A stretch of DNA of 64,000 bases, from contig JACOEK010000002.1 of NCBI GenBank assembly GCA_024998595.1, forward strand, positions 682,001 to 746,000. The letters run 5' to 3'. This document shows positions 48,141 to 56,336 of the stretch, in pieces. Every line of letters starts with the position of its first letter. Position 1 is the first letter of the stretch. A program made the position numbers and the translations under genes. Under the pieces are notes generated by a model, which did no database searches, was not told the DNA's origin, and saw nothing but the letters and a program-made list of their open reading frames with translations. Source of the DNA: Nitrospira sp. GTDB taxonomy: Bacteria > Nitrospirota > Nitrospiria > Nitrospirales > Nitrospiraceae.

Positions 48141-48187
48141 CGATCCGCTTCGTCACCTGACGACCTCTCGTCGCCTTCCCTTCGTCA
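48137..48187. promoter_or_regulatory. Cluster of TGACG/CGTCA half-sites (candidate enhancer for the sigma-54 activator)
   Basis: TGACG at 48138-48142, CGTCA at 48151-48155, TGACG at 48158-48162 and CGTCA at 48183-48187. They make overlapping inverted repeats (GTGACG-N8-CGTCAC and CGTCA-CC-TGACG) 100-145 bp upstream of the -24 element, the usual distance for an upstream activator site. Similar half-sites occur before the activator gene (45946, 46039). Confidence 0.5.
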
Positions 48188-48280
48188 CATATTCACTGTC
48201 AACAAGCGGATTTCTCCGGCCCATCGCAGATCATCCAAATATTTCAGGCGGTTACATGCAGTTGCGTGATTGCGCACTGG

Positions 48281-48297
48281 CTGGAACGGGCCTTGCC
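48281..48297 (+). promoter_or_regulatory. Sigma-54 promoter (-24/-12)
   Basis: CTGGAACGGGCCTTGCC has the invariant GG (48283-48284) and GC (48295-48296) exactly 10 bp apart, and one mismatch in the core CTGGCACG. Transcription would start near 48308, just before the small protein at 48340 and DoxX copy 2. Confidence 0.75.
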
Positions 48298-48339
48298 ATT
48301 ACTGATGCATAGCAACGCACAAGGAAGCCGGGGGACACC

Positions 48340-48471
48340 ATGAAAGACATGACGCTGTGGGTTGGATGGTACGGAATGCTCGTGACCCTGCCGCTCTTCG
48401 TGGCCGGGCTGTTGATGAAGGATCGAATGGCGAGTGTAGTTCCGCAATGGGTGCGGAGCCACCGACGGTAA
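48340..48471 (+). CDS. 43-residue single-pass membrane protein
   Basis: Translates as MKDMTLWVGWYGMLVTLPLF and then VAGLLMKDRMASVVPQW, ending SHRR. One membrane segment (about 6-25) and a basic C-terminus. Start preceded by GGGGG 6 nt upstream. It is the first gene after the sigma-54 promoter and 21 bp before DoxX copy 2, so it may be a partner of that protein. Unrecognised. Confidence 0.6.
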   Translation: MKDMTLWVGWYGMLVTLPLFVAGLLMKDRMASVVPQWVRSHRR

Positions 48472-48492
48472 TTCATATCAAGGAGGTGTGAC

Positions 48493-48999
48493 ATGTACAG
48501 CTTTTTCAAAACAGACGATTCCTGGGCGGGATTGATTTTGCGGGTGGTGCTGGGAGGCGTGATCTTCGCGCACGGCGCTCAGAAACTATTGGGATGGTAC
48601 GGCGGGTTCGGGTTTGAGGGCACCATGGGATTCTTTACGCAGAAGATGGGCCTCCCCTGGCTGGTCGCATTTCTCGTCATCATCGGTGAATCCATTGGCA
48701 GTTTGGGACTGCTGGCTGGCCTCCTCACACGGTTCACGGCGGCGAGCTTCATCGTGATCATGCTGGGCGCGATCATGACCGTGCATCTGCCGCAGGGGTT
48801 CTTCATGAACTGGTTCGGACAGCAGACCGGTGAAGGCTTCGAATATCACCTGCTCGTGATCGGCATGAGCCTGGCGTTGCTGGTTATCGGCGGAGGCAAG
48901 TGGTCGCTCGACAGCGTGATCGCTCGCTGGTTTGGCGAGCGGGCAGCGGCTCCGGTGGCGAAGGCACGAGAAGCGAGCTTCGCGTTACGCATGTTCTGA
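48493..48999 (+). CDS. DoxX family membrane protein (copy 2)
   Basis: 168 residues, four membrane segments. Nearly the same as the 39433 product through the core (HGAQKLLGWYGGFGFEGTMG, GLLAGLLTRFTAASFIVIML), with a 20-residue C-terminal extension. AAGGAGGTG precedes the ATG. The likely control is the sigma-54 promoter at 48281, unlike copy 1 which has a repressor-type promoter. Confidence 0.9.
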   Translation: MYSFFKTDDSWAGLILRVVLGGVIFAHGAQKLLGWYGGFGFEGTMGFFTQKMGLPWLVAFLVIIGESIGSLGLLAGLLTRFTAASFIVIMLGAIMTVHLPQGFFMNWFGQQTGEGFEYHLLVIGMSLALLVIGGGKWSLDSVIARWFGERAAAPVAKAREASFALRMF

Positions 49000-49060
49000 G
49001 CGTCATGCCGCGGCCGGGCATCGACCCGGCCGTGCTCGAGGGACGAAGGGAGCCACGACC

Positions 49061-49348
49061 ATGCTGAAAATTGCGGTGTCGAATACGAACCCCGGAACCA
49101 TCTTCGTTCTTTCCGGGCGGCTGGCCGGTCCCTGGGTCGACGAGGTACGGAATTGCTGGTTGAAGCAGAAGAAGCACGAGTCGGCCCCATGCCATGTCGA
49201 TCTCCGGGAAGTGACCTTCATCGATGAGGCAGGGACTAGGCTGCTGTCCCAGATGTATCGCCAGGGCGTCACCATTCAGGCGTCGGGCTGCCTGACCAGG
49301 GCCATCGTGCAGAATTTAGACAAGACAGGCGTTCACAAGCACGGATGA
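49061..49348 (+). CDS. STAS-domain-like protein
   Basis: 95 residues. VLSGRLAGPWVDEVRNCW and HVDLREVTFIDEAGTRLLSQM follow the anti-sigma-antagonist (SpoIIAA) fold. The usual phosphorylated Ser in the D-S-x-G loop is replaced (IDEAG), so partner switching by Ser phosphorylation is unlikely. Start at 49061 after GGGAG. Between DoxX copy 2 and an exported repeat protein; probably the same transcript. Confidence 0.7.
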   Translation: MLKIAVSNTNPGTIFVLSGRLAGPWVDEVRNCWLKQKKHESAPCHVDLREVTFIDEAGTRLLSQMYRQGVTIQASGCLTRAIVQNLDKTGVHKHG

Positions 49349-49361
49349 AAGGAGTCAAACG

Positions 49362-50279
49362 ATGACACGCACAACGGTTATTCTGGGTTCAATGGTTCTC
49401 AGCTTGTCGATGGCGGTGCCCTATGGATTCGCCGCCGAAGGCGGAGGCAAGAAGGCCACGCACATGAAGGTTAGCGGGGTCGTGTCGAATGTGCAGTCGG
49501 GCATCACCACCGTGAAGACCCCCTGGGGGACGATGAAAATCGCGTCGACGCTCACGCCCAAGAACCTTGAGGTCGGGGAAGAAGTGGACATGCAGGTCAA
49601 TGAAAACAATGCCGTGATCGATGTCCATCGCAAGGGAGACAAGGCCCATTCCCATCGCTTCGTGACCGGCAACCTGGCCTATACCTCGCCGGATAAGAAA
49701 GAAATCAAAGTGTGGACGCCGGAAGGAGAGAAGGCCATCGATGTCCAAACCGGAAAGTCCAAGTTGTCCGCCATAGAGGAAGGGGCACCGGTGACTATCG
49801 AGTTGAACGAGGCGGGAAAGATGATCGACATCCATCGTTTCACGGTAGAAATGAGCTTTGACGAGCACCCGCGCACGAAGCCCGGCTATGTCATTCAGGT
49901 GGATGGTACGGTCGTTAAGTTTGATGCGAGCCTGGCCTACGTAAAGACGCCGGCCGGACAGTACACGCTCTTGAAGAAGTATGCTCCGGCCGATGCGGCG
50001 GTCGGCGATCACGTGTCCCTCTGGATCAATGAAGAGGGCATGGTGATCGATGTGCATGGAAAAGATAAAGCCAAGGCCGGGACCCATCGGTTGATCTTCG
50101 GCAAATTGATCCGTACGGGACCCAACAAGAATCAGATCAAGCTCGCCACGCCGGAGGGCGAGAAAGTGTTCCCCCTGGAGCGGATGGAAATCAAGACTAA
50201 GCCGATTGCCGACGGAGACAATATCGTCGTCGAGCTGAACGAGGAAGGAACCGTCATCGACCTGAGAAAGGCGCAGTAA
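49362..50279 (+). CDS. Exported protein with four internal repeats
   Basis: 305 residues, Sec signal peptide (cut near AFAAEG, residue 25). Four repeats of about 60-65 residues, each ending in a V-x-L/V-N-E-x-G-x-V-I-D-x-H/R pattern (for example VNENNAVIDVHRKG, LNEAGKMIDIHRF, INEEGMVIDVHGKD, LNEEGTVIDLRKAQ). Each repeat is beta-rich and looks like a small OB/SH3-like barrel. Periplasmic. The function is unknown; His-rich positions could bind metal. Confidence 0.75.
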   Translation: MTRTTVILGSMVLSLSMAVPYGFAAEGGGKKATHMKVSGVVSNVQSGITTVKTPWGTMKIASTLTPKNLEVGEEVDMQVNENNAVIDVHRKGDKAHSHRFVTGNLAYTSPDKKEIKVWTPEGEKAIDVQTGKSKLSAIEEGAPVTIELNEAGKMIDIHRFTVEMSFDEHPRTKPGYVIQVDGTVVKFDASLAYVKTPAGQYTLLKKYAPADAAVGDHVSLWINEEGMVIDVHGKDKAKAGTHRLIFGKLIRTGPNKNQIKLATPEGEKVFPLERMEIKTKPIADGDNIVVELNEEGTVIDLRKAQ

Positions 50280-50288
50280 CTTGAATAG

Positions 50289-50318
50289 GTCTGGCGGGTG
50301 CCCACGCTCCCGCCAGAC
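50289..50318 (+). terminator. Perfect hairpin after the repeat protein gene
   Basis: GTCTGGCGGG (50289-50298) and CCCGCCAGAC (50309-50318) form a 10-bp perfect stem with a 10-nt loop, 10 bp after the stop codon. It has no T tail but probably marks the end of the sigma-54 transcript. Confidence 0.6.
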
Positions 50319-50402
50319 CGCAGTTCGGTCGCGATCAACCCTTGCGTCTCAACACGTATCGGGTAAAGGTGGACGTCAAAATAAGCCTATTCAAAGAGGT
50401 GC

Positions 50403-50702
50403 ATGATGCCGGTGACATTGATCAATGTGTTTACAGTCCCCGGTGCCAAGGAAGCCGAGTTTGTGCAGTGGTGGCAGGACGTTAAGGAACACATCACGAA
50501 GCAAGCGGGATTCATCAGCGGCACGTTTCACAAGAGCCTCAAACCGGACAGCCGGTTCAACTACATCAACGTGGCCATCTGGGAGAATGAGACTCTGTAT
50601 TGGAAGGCCTACGAGCAGAGCGTCACGCCGATGAAGGCAAAGCTCGGGCAGTTGGGGGTGGACATGACACCTGCACTCTATCACGTCGCCTTCGAATACT
50701 GA
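50403..50702 (+). CDS. Antibiotic biosynthesis monooxygenase (ABM) domain protein
   Basis: 99 residues, dimeric alpha/beta barrel fold: VTLINVFTVPGAKEAEFVQWW, GTFHKSLKPDSRFNYINVAIWE. ABM proteins oxidise quinol-like aromatics without a cofactor, or are haem-binding. The start may be ATG 50403 or 50406. Confidence 0.82.
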   Translation: MMPVTLINVFTVPGAKEAEFVQWWQDVKEHITKQAGFISGTFHKSLKPDSRFNYINVAIWENETLYWKAYEQSVTPMKAKLGQLGVDMTPALYHVAFEY

Positions 50703-50768
50703 TGTAATACTCATATGCAGCAGGGTTCACGAACCAGGTCACTCACCAACTTCACCAGGGAGGGCAGC

Positions 50769-51215
50769 ATGAAGATGCACAACACAGTTCGGGTGGCGAT
50801 CGGGGCGCTGGTTCTGGCCGGGGCGCTGATCGGGGCCGGTTGTCATCGTCACCACACGCCGGCGGAGCGTGCCGACTGGATGACGAACAAGATTGCCAAA
50901 CATTTGGATTTGGACGACCAGCAGAAGGCGAAGCTCATGGCTGTGAGGGATGAAATGGTCGCGGCACGGGCCGAGTCGCAGCAGGAGTATAAGGCGATCA
51001 TGGAAGAAGTGGTGGCCCAGGTGCAAAGCGACCGGCTGGATCAGGCCAAACTGACCCAACTGATGGATCGGCACCAGGCCGAACAGAAGCGCGTCATGCA
51101 ACGTGTGTTGCCCAAAGTTGCGGAGTGGCATGCGACTCTTCGGCCGGAACAGAAGGCTGAAGCTGTGGAGCACATTCGCAAGTGGATGGACCGGTACGAA
51201 GGTAGTCACAGATGA
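50769..51215 (+). CDS. Spy/CpxP-like periplasmic lipoprotein
   Basis: 148 residues. A signal peptide with lipobox LIGAGC, followed by long helices in which HLDLDDQQKAKLMAVRDEM and TLRPEQKAEAVEHIRKWMDR carry the LTxxQ-like motifs of Spy/CpxP and metal sensors. HRHHTP just after the Cys may bind metal. Likely a periplasmic chaperone or stress sensor. GGGAGG precedes the ATG at 50769. Confidence 0.8.
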   Translation: MKMHNTVRVAIGALVLAGALIGAGCHRHHTPAERADWMTNKIAKHLDLDDQQKAKLMAVRDEMVAARAESQQEYKAIMEEVVAQVQSDRLDQAKLTQLMDRHQAEQKRVMQRVLPKVAEWHATLRPEQKAEAVEHIRKWMDRYEGSHR

Positions 51216-51385
51216 ACAAGTTGTCGCTCGGAAGTGAGAGCGAACAGGGCTTGAATAGACGAACGAGACCCTCTAACGTGACCAGTTAGGGAGCAATGCG
51301 CGAACTGATTCGAATTGAGCATGGGCTGACGTAGATCGATGCAGGAAGAACGCCCATCGTTCAGCGATTCATAAGGAGGATGACC

Positions 51386-51757
51386 ATGGCCGCACCAGTG
51401 ATGATCAATGACCCGGCAAAAGCAAAAGAGTTTTTCGAAGCGAAAATGGCCTTCACCACCGGTCCGGTTGAACTGGAACGGATGATAAAGAACAAGGAAG
51501 TGAATATCGTCGATGTTCGCGCGGCCGAAGATTATGCCGAGGGGCATATTCCGGGCGCGGTGAACTTGCCGAAGGATCAGTGGCATTCCCTCAAAGGTCT
51601 ACGCAAGGACAAGACCAACGTGCTCTACTGTTACTCACAGGTCTGTCATCTTGCCGCGACCGCCGCGGTGCAGTTTGCGGAGCAGGGCTATCCCATTATG
51701 GAACTCGACGGCGGATGGCGCTGGTGGAAGGATGATGGATTCGACGTCGAGAAGTAA
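51386..51757 (+). CDS. Rhodanese-domain sulfurtransferase
   Basis: 123 residues, one rhodanese domain: EVNIVDVRAAEDYAEGHIPGAVNLP, then LYCYSQVCHLAATAA with the Cys loop (CYSQVC). Two Cys in the loop differ from the common CxxGxR/S form. The family moves sulfane sulfur to cyanide, thiols or proteins. ATG at 51386 is 6 nt after AAGGAGG, so the ATG at 51380 is rejected. Confidence 0.85.
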   Translation: MAAPVMINDPAKAKEFFEAKMAFTTGPVELERMIKNKEVNIVDVRAAEDYAEGHIPGAVNLPKDQWHSLKGLRKDKTNVLYCYSQVCHLAATAAVQFAEQGYPIMELDGGWRWWKDDGFDVEK

Positions 51758-51885
51758 GTACGTTGCCAATCAGTTCATCCTCGCTCACATGACAGGAGAT
51801 GAATCACGCAGGAAGTGGTGCAGCCTCTCCGTAGCAGGCGGTTGCATCACTCTCGTGTCACGAAGCGACGATCCAGAAAGGAATC

Positions 51886-52908
51886 ATGATGGCTCGTATG
51901 AAGGCCGTGCAAGCCACCAGACCTGGCGCCGACTGGGAGCTGGTTGAACGCGAGATTCCCAGACCGAAGCCGGGTCAGGTGCGGGTGAAGGTCCAAGCCT
52001 GTGGCGTCTGTCACAGCGACATGTTTGTGAAAGAAGGCCATTGGCCGGGGCTCCAATTTCCGCGCATCCCGGGGCATGAAATTGCCGGTCTGATCGATGA
52101 GGTGGGATCCGCCGTTACGGTCTGGAAACCCGGTCAACGTGTCGGTGTCGGCTGGCATGGAGGCCATTGCGGTCAGTGCGACGCCTGCCGCCAGGGAGAT
52201 TTTATCCTGTGCCGTTCGGGGCAGGTCTGTGGGATTAGCTACGACGGGGGGTGGGCGGAGTATGTGGTGGTGCCGGCGGAAGCAGTGGCCGCCCTTCCGG
52301 ATGAACTCTCGTTCGAGGAGGCCGCTCCCCTGCTGTGCGCAGGGATTACCACCTTCAATAGTTTGCGTCACAGCGGTGCGAAGGCGGGTGACCTGGTGGC
52401 CGTGCAGGGCATCGGCGGACTGGGACATCTCGGCATTCAGTACGCGTCGCAGCTGGGGCTGAGGACCGTGGCGGTCGGGCGCGGAAAAGACAAAGAACTT
52501 CTAGCCCGCAAGCTCGGAGCAACTCTCTACATCGATGCAGCGGTTGTGAATCCAGCCGAAGAACTCCAGCGACTGGGCGGCGCACGAGTTATTCTGGCGA
52601 CCGCGCCGGACAGCAACGCGATCGCATCGATGGTAGACGGACTGGGTGCGAATGGGACATTGCTCATCGTGGCCGCGCCAGGCGAACCGGTCATGGTGAA
52701 TGCCATCACCCTGATCGGCAAGCGCGCCTCCGTGCAGGGCTGGCCATCCGGCACATCAAAGGATTCCGAAGACACCTTGCGGTTCAGCGCTATGAGGGAC
52801 GTGCGGCCGATGATCGAACGGTTTCCTCTCGCCCGGGCGCAGGAAGCCTATCAGCAGATGATGAGCGGCAAGGCGCGGTTTCGCGCCGTACTGACAATGA
52901 ACGCTTAA
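51886..52908 (+). CDS. Zinc-dependent alcohol dehydrogenase
   Basis: 340 residues. Catalytic zinc in GVCHSD (Cys) and PGHE (His, Glu); structural zinc Cys set CGQCDACRQGDFILC. Rossmann NAD motif GIGGLGHLGIQYAS. MDR superfamily, similar to AdhA-type dehydrogenases; substrate an alcohol or aldehyde. AGAAAGGA precedes the tandem ATG at 51886/51889. Confidence 0.92.
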   Translation: MMARMKAVQATRPGADWELVEREIPRPKPGQVRVKVQACGVCHSDMFVKEGHWPGLQFPRIPGHEIAGLIDEVGSAVTVWKPGQRVGVGWHGGHCGQCDACRQGDFILCRSGQVCGISYDGGWAEYVVVPAEAVAALPDELSFEEAAPLLCAGITTFNSLRHSGAKAGDLVAVQGIGGLGHLGIQYASQLGLRTVAVGRGKDKELLARKLGATLYIDAAVVNPAEELQRLGGARVILATAPDSNAIASMVDGLGANGTLLIVAAPGEPVMVNAITLIGKRASVQGWPSGTSKDSEDTLRFSAMRDVRPMIERFPLARAQEAYQQMMSGKARFRAVLTMNA

Positions 52909-52922
52909 CCTTGGAGGATGCG

Positions 52923-53348
52923 ATGAAACGGAACGCTTCAGCAAAATGGCAGGGAGATCTCAAAACAGGCAAAGGGACGGTGTCGACGAACAGTGGTGTC
53001 CTGAGCGAGACGCAGTATTCGTTCAGCACCAGGTTCGAGGATGGAAAAGGCACCAACCCTGAAGAGTTGATCGCGGCCGCCCATGCCGGTTGTTTTACCA
53101 TGGCGCTCTCAGGCCAATTGGGTGCGGCCAATCTCGTGGCCGACCAACTGGCAACGACTGCTACGGTGACCATGGAGAAACTGGATGCCGGGTGGACGGT
53201 GACGGGTATTCATTTGGACGTGAAAGGGAAAGTGCCGAAGGCTGATACGGCGGCCTGGGAGAAAGCCACCACGGCAGCTAAAACCGGATGCCCGATTTCC
53301 CGCTTGCTGAATACCACTATCACGATGGACGCCAAGCTGGAGAACTGA
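52923..53348 (+). CDS. osmC: OsmC family peroxiredoxin
   Basis: 141 residues. Peroxidatic and resolving Cys are seen in AAHAGCFTMALS and TGCPISRLL. OsmC/Ohr proteins reduce organic hydroperoxides using thiols; the length and NPEELIAAAHAGC block fit OsmC rather than Ohr. Start at 52923 after GGAGG. It follows the alcohol dehydrogenase by 14 bp and is probably co-transcribed. Confidence 0.92.
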   Translation: MKRNASAKWQGDLKTGKGTVSTNSGVLSETQYSFSTRFEDGKGTNPEELIAAAHAGCFTMALSGQLGAANLVADQLATTATVTMEKLDAGWTVTGIHLDVKGKVPKADTAAWEKATTAAKTGCPISRLLNTTITMDAKLEN

Positions 53349-53353
53349 CAGAC

Positions 53354-54052
53354 ATGAGTGTTGTGGAAGATCACGATTCACTCGCGTTTCTATTCGACCT
53401 GGACGGCACGTTAGTGGATAGCGTGTATCAGCATGTGCTGGCCTGGCGCGAGGCGACTCAGGCGGCAGGCATCGAATTGCCGGTGTGGAGGATTCACCGG
53501 CAAATCGGCATGAGCGGCGGTCTCATGCTCCATGCGCTGTGGCGAGAAACCGGTCGACCGGTATCCAAGAGCGAAGCGGAAGGCATCCAGCGCGTGCATG
53601 CGGAAGCGTTCGAGAAACAGGTCCCTTCGCTGCGGGTGCTGCCGGGAGCGCAAGAACTGTTGGATGCCCTGACGGCGGCCGGTGTGCCCTATGCCATTGC
53701 CACCAGCGGACGACTCCGCAGCGCGCAACATACCTTGAAGTTGTTGAAGTTGCCTGCCGGCACGCCGGTGGTGACGCGCGATCAAGTCAAGCGCGCGAAA
53801 CCGGATCCCGATCTGTTCCTGACGGCTGCCGAGCAACTGCACGTGCCGATTGCGAAGTGCATCGTGGTCGGTGACAGCGTCTGGGATCTTCTGGCCGCCC
53901 GCCGGGCGTCCGCGCTCGGCGTGGGTCTGCTGTCAGGAGGGTATGGCCGGGAAGAACTGGAACGGGCCGGCGCCTATCGGACCTATCACGATCCGGCAGA
54001 CCTGTTGCGCCACCTGGACGAATGCGGTGTCCGGCCCGACCCGCCCGCATAA
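53354..54052 (+). CDS. HAD-superfamily hydrolase
   Basis: 232 residues. HAD motifs: I FDLDGTLVDS, II ATSGR, III Lys in VKRAKPDPDLF and IV VVGDSVWDLLAA. The helical cap (residues 20-90) places it with phosphoglycolate phosphatase and beta-phosphoglucomutase relatives. Substrate unknown. 5 bp after osmC. Confidence 0.88.
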   Translation: MSVVEDHDSLAFLFDLDGTLVDSVYQHVLAWREATQAAGIELPVWRIHRQIGMSGGLMLHALWRETGRPVSKSEAEGIQRVHAEAFEKQVPSLRVLPGAQELLDALTAAGVPYAIATSGRLRSAQHTLKLLKLPAGTPVVTRDQVKRAKPDPDLFLTAAEQLHVPIAKCIVVGDSVWDLLAARRASALGVGLLSGGYGREELERAGAYRTYHDPADLLRHLDECGVRPDPPA

Positions 54053-54151
54053 CCGATCCGACACCTGACGTGATGATACACAAGACCCAAAAGCGTACGA
54101 GGCCGGCGGGAGAGTGCGCACATTGTTCGTAACAACCAAGAAGGACCATTC

Positions 54152-54757
54152 ATGGAAAAACCGGCTGAGACACAATATCCCATTCATGATGTGCTGCGGC
54201 GTCGCTGGAGCCCGCGGGCTTATTCCGAACGGTTGGTTGAGCCGGAGAAGTTGAAGAGTTTGTTCGAAGCAGCCAGGTGGGCGCCCTCCTCAAATAATGA
54301 GCAGCCCTGGCACTTCATCGTCGGAACCAAGGCCGATCCGTCCGGGTACGACCGGCTCTTTGCCTGTCTCAAGGAAGGCAACAAGAAATGGGTGTTCCGG
54401 GCCCCGGTGCTGATGCTGTCTGTTGCACGGCTCAACTTTGAGGACGAAGGCACTCCAAATCGGCATGCCTGGCACGATACGGGGATGGCGGCGCTCAGCC
54501 TGTGCTTACAGGCCACGGCGATGGGATTGATCGCGCACCAGATGGCGGGCTTCGAAATAGAGAAGGCTCGCACAGATCTCGGTCTGCCCGTCGGGCATGA
54601 GCCGGTGGCGATGATCGCGGTCGGATACCCTGGTGATACCGCCGAGCTGCCTGACTATCTTCGGGAGCGGGAATTGAAACCGCGTGAACGGAAGCCCGTG
54701 ACCGAGTTCGTGTCTCACGGAACGTGGAATGGTCCCCCCGAGTGGCTCATTCGGTAG
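54152..54757 (+). CDS. Nitroreductase family protein
   Basis: 201 residues. HDVLRRRWSPRAYSE and ARWAPSSNNEQPWHFIV are the FMN-binding signatures, with GLIAHQMAGF and HEPVAMIAVGYP later. FMN enzymes of this type reduce nitroaromatics, quinones or enones with NAD(P)H. AAGAAGGACC precedes the ATG. Similar nitroreductases occur in quinone-stress regulons, matching the neighbourhood. Confidence 0.9.
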   Translation: MEKPAETQYPIHDVLRRRWSPRAYSERLVEPEKLKSLFEAARWAPSSNNEQPWHFIVGTKADPSGYDRLFACLKEGNKKWVFRAPVLMLSVARLNFEDEGTPNRHAWHDTGMAALSLCLQATAMGLIAHQMAGFEIEKARTDLGLPVGHEPVAMIAVGYPGDTAELPDYLRERELKPRERKPVTEFVSHGTWNGPPEWLIR

Positions 54758-55107
54758 CAGTCCTTGCTCACATGCGTCGCAGGCGCATCATCTTATTGCC
54801 GCCTACTCGTCCATCTGGAATTCCCATAGGAAGTGCTCTTTGACGATCATCCGGTTCCGCCGGATCTTCCGGATCGCGGTGGTAACCTCAGGCCAGGTTC
54901 TGAGGTGTTCCTCGCACTTGGACGACGAGATGATTCAGGCTGGCAAGAATTGCTGTTGGATCTCGGCTCCGGTGAATTGATACAGTGGGGCGCGCGAACA
55001 GGCTGTCTCGCTGCCCATCTTCCAGGCTGAGGTTTCTCCATGTTCGAGCAACGATTGCCACAATGGATCAACCACTGGAAAGCATCGCCAAGGGGAAGGC
55101 GCCGGTT
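54758..55107. other. Intergenic stretch, possible short ORF 54833-55030
   Basis: 350 bp before the SDR gene. A GTG-started 65-codon frame (54833-55030, with WQELLLDLGSGELIQW) has plausible codon use but its ribosome-binding site is too close. I cannot support it as a gene. An alternative SDR start at 55063 lies here. Confidence 0.3.
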
Positions 55108-55839
55108 ATGGGAGCCTTGACAGGTAAAGTCGCCATTGTGACCGGATCGTCCAGTGGCATCGGCCGCGCCATCGCTGAACGACTGGCCCGGGATGGCGCC
55201 ACCGTCGTGGTCCACTATCATGTGAATGCCGAGAAAGCCAAACACGTAGCCGAAGGGATTCAGTCCAGCGGGGGGACAGCCCTGGTGCGACAGGCCGACA
55301 TGAGCCGGGTAGCCGACGCCCAGCGGTTGGTGCGGGAGACAGTGAAGGAATTGAGCCGTCTGGACATTTTGGTGAATAATGCCGGCCGGTTTCTTCCCCG
55401 GCCATTACTGGAGACGACGGAGGAGGAGTTTGACGCCATTCTGGCCCTGAATGCGAAGGGCCCCTACTTCGCCATGCAGGAAGCGGCGCGGGTCCTCAGC
55501 GATGGGGGACGTATCGTGAATATTTCCTCGGCGCTCACCCATCTGAAATTCCCCGGTGCCACGGCGCATCTGGGAAGCAAGGCGGCGTTGGAGCAGTATG
55601 GCAAGGGTCTCGCGCAGGAATTGGCTCCACGAAAGATCACAGTCAACACGGTGCTCCCTGGTTTTACGGATACCGGAGTGTTGACCGAGCCCTATCGCCA
55701 GATGGGGGCGCAGATGTCCCCTGCGCAGCGTCTCGGACATCCCTCTGATATCGCCGACGTGGTGGCGTTTCTGGTGAGTGAACAGGCCCGGTGGTTGACC
55801 GGACAGGTGATCCAGGCCGGCGGCGGCCTCGTCATGTGA
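55108..55839 (+). CDS. Short-chain dehydrogenase/reductase lacking the catalytic Tyr
   Basis: 243 residues, Rossmann fold with TGSSSGIG, NNAG and SALTH (catalytic Ser region). The YxxxK position reads HLGSK (GATAHLGSKAALEQY), so the usual catalytic Tyr is His. C-terminal LPGFTDTGV and GQVIQAGGGLVM are normal. The change may alter or abolish dehydrogenase activity. Start at 55108 has GGGGAAGG upstream; 55063 is possible. Confidence 0.88.
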   Translation: MGALTGKVAIVTGSSSGIGRAIAERLARDGATVVVHYHVNAEKAKHVAEGIQSSGGTALVRQADMSRVADAQRLVRETVKELSRLDILVNNAGRFLPRPLLETTEEEFDAILALNAKGPYFAMQEAARVLSDGGRIVNISSALTHLKFPGATAHLGSKAALEQYGKGLAQELAPRKITVNTVLPGFTDTGVLTEPYRQMGAQMSPAQRLGHPSDIADVVAFLVSEQARWLTGQVIQAGGGLVM

Positions 55840-55936
55840 TAGGACGCGTGGCGTTCGAGATACAACGCTGTAAGTTGAAAGTAAAAAGTAATGGGTGGGG
55901 TAACAGTAGTTTTTTCTTACGTGTGAAGGAGGATTG

Positions 55937-56320
55937 ATGGCAAGGCAGAACGTTTCGACGGGGGGACCATGGGAAGGCAAAATCGGCTATTCGCGCGCGG
56001 TACGCGTCGGCCAATCCGTACAGGTTTCCGGCACGACCGCGATGACGGGGACGGGACTGGTGGGGAAGGATGATCCCTATGCGCAGACCATTCAAGCGTT
56101 GAAGACGATCGAGGCGGCGCTCGTTCAGGCGGGCGCATCGATCGCGGATGTGGTCCGGACGCGCATTTATATGGCCAATATCGATCAATGGCAGGAAGTC
56201 GGTCGCGCGCATGGCGAAGTCTTTGGGGCGATCAGGCCCGCGACTACCATGGTGGAGGTGAAGCGCTTGATCGATCCGGACATGCTGGTTGAAATCGAAG
56301 CGGACGCCATCGTCGCTTAG
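55937..56320 (+). CDS. RidA family (YjgF/YER057c) deaminase
   Basis: 127 residues. Patterns: YSRAVRVGQSVQVSGTTA, VVRTRIYMANIDQWQEVG (substrate-binding Arg) and RPATTMVEVKRL. RidA hydrolyses reactive enamines and imines released by PLP enzymes. AAGGAGGATTG precedes the ATG. Confidence 0.9.
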   Translation: MARQNVSTGGPWEGKIGYSRAVRVGQSVQVSGTTAMTGTGLVGKDDPYAQTIQALKTIEAALVQAGASIADVVRTRIYMANIDQWQEVGRAHGEVFGAIRPATTMVEVKRLIDPDMLVEIEADAIVA

Positions 56321-56336
56321 CCGAAGTGTGAGCACC

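Noticed and set aside
54833-55030. GTG-started 65-codon frame before the SDR gene
   Set aside because: The ribosome-binding site overlaps the start and there is no family match. It is kept only as a possibility.
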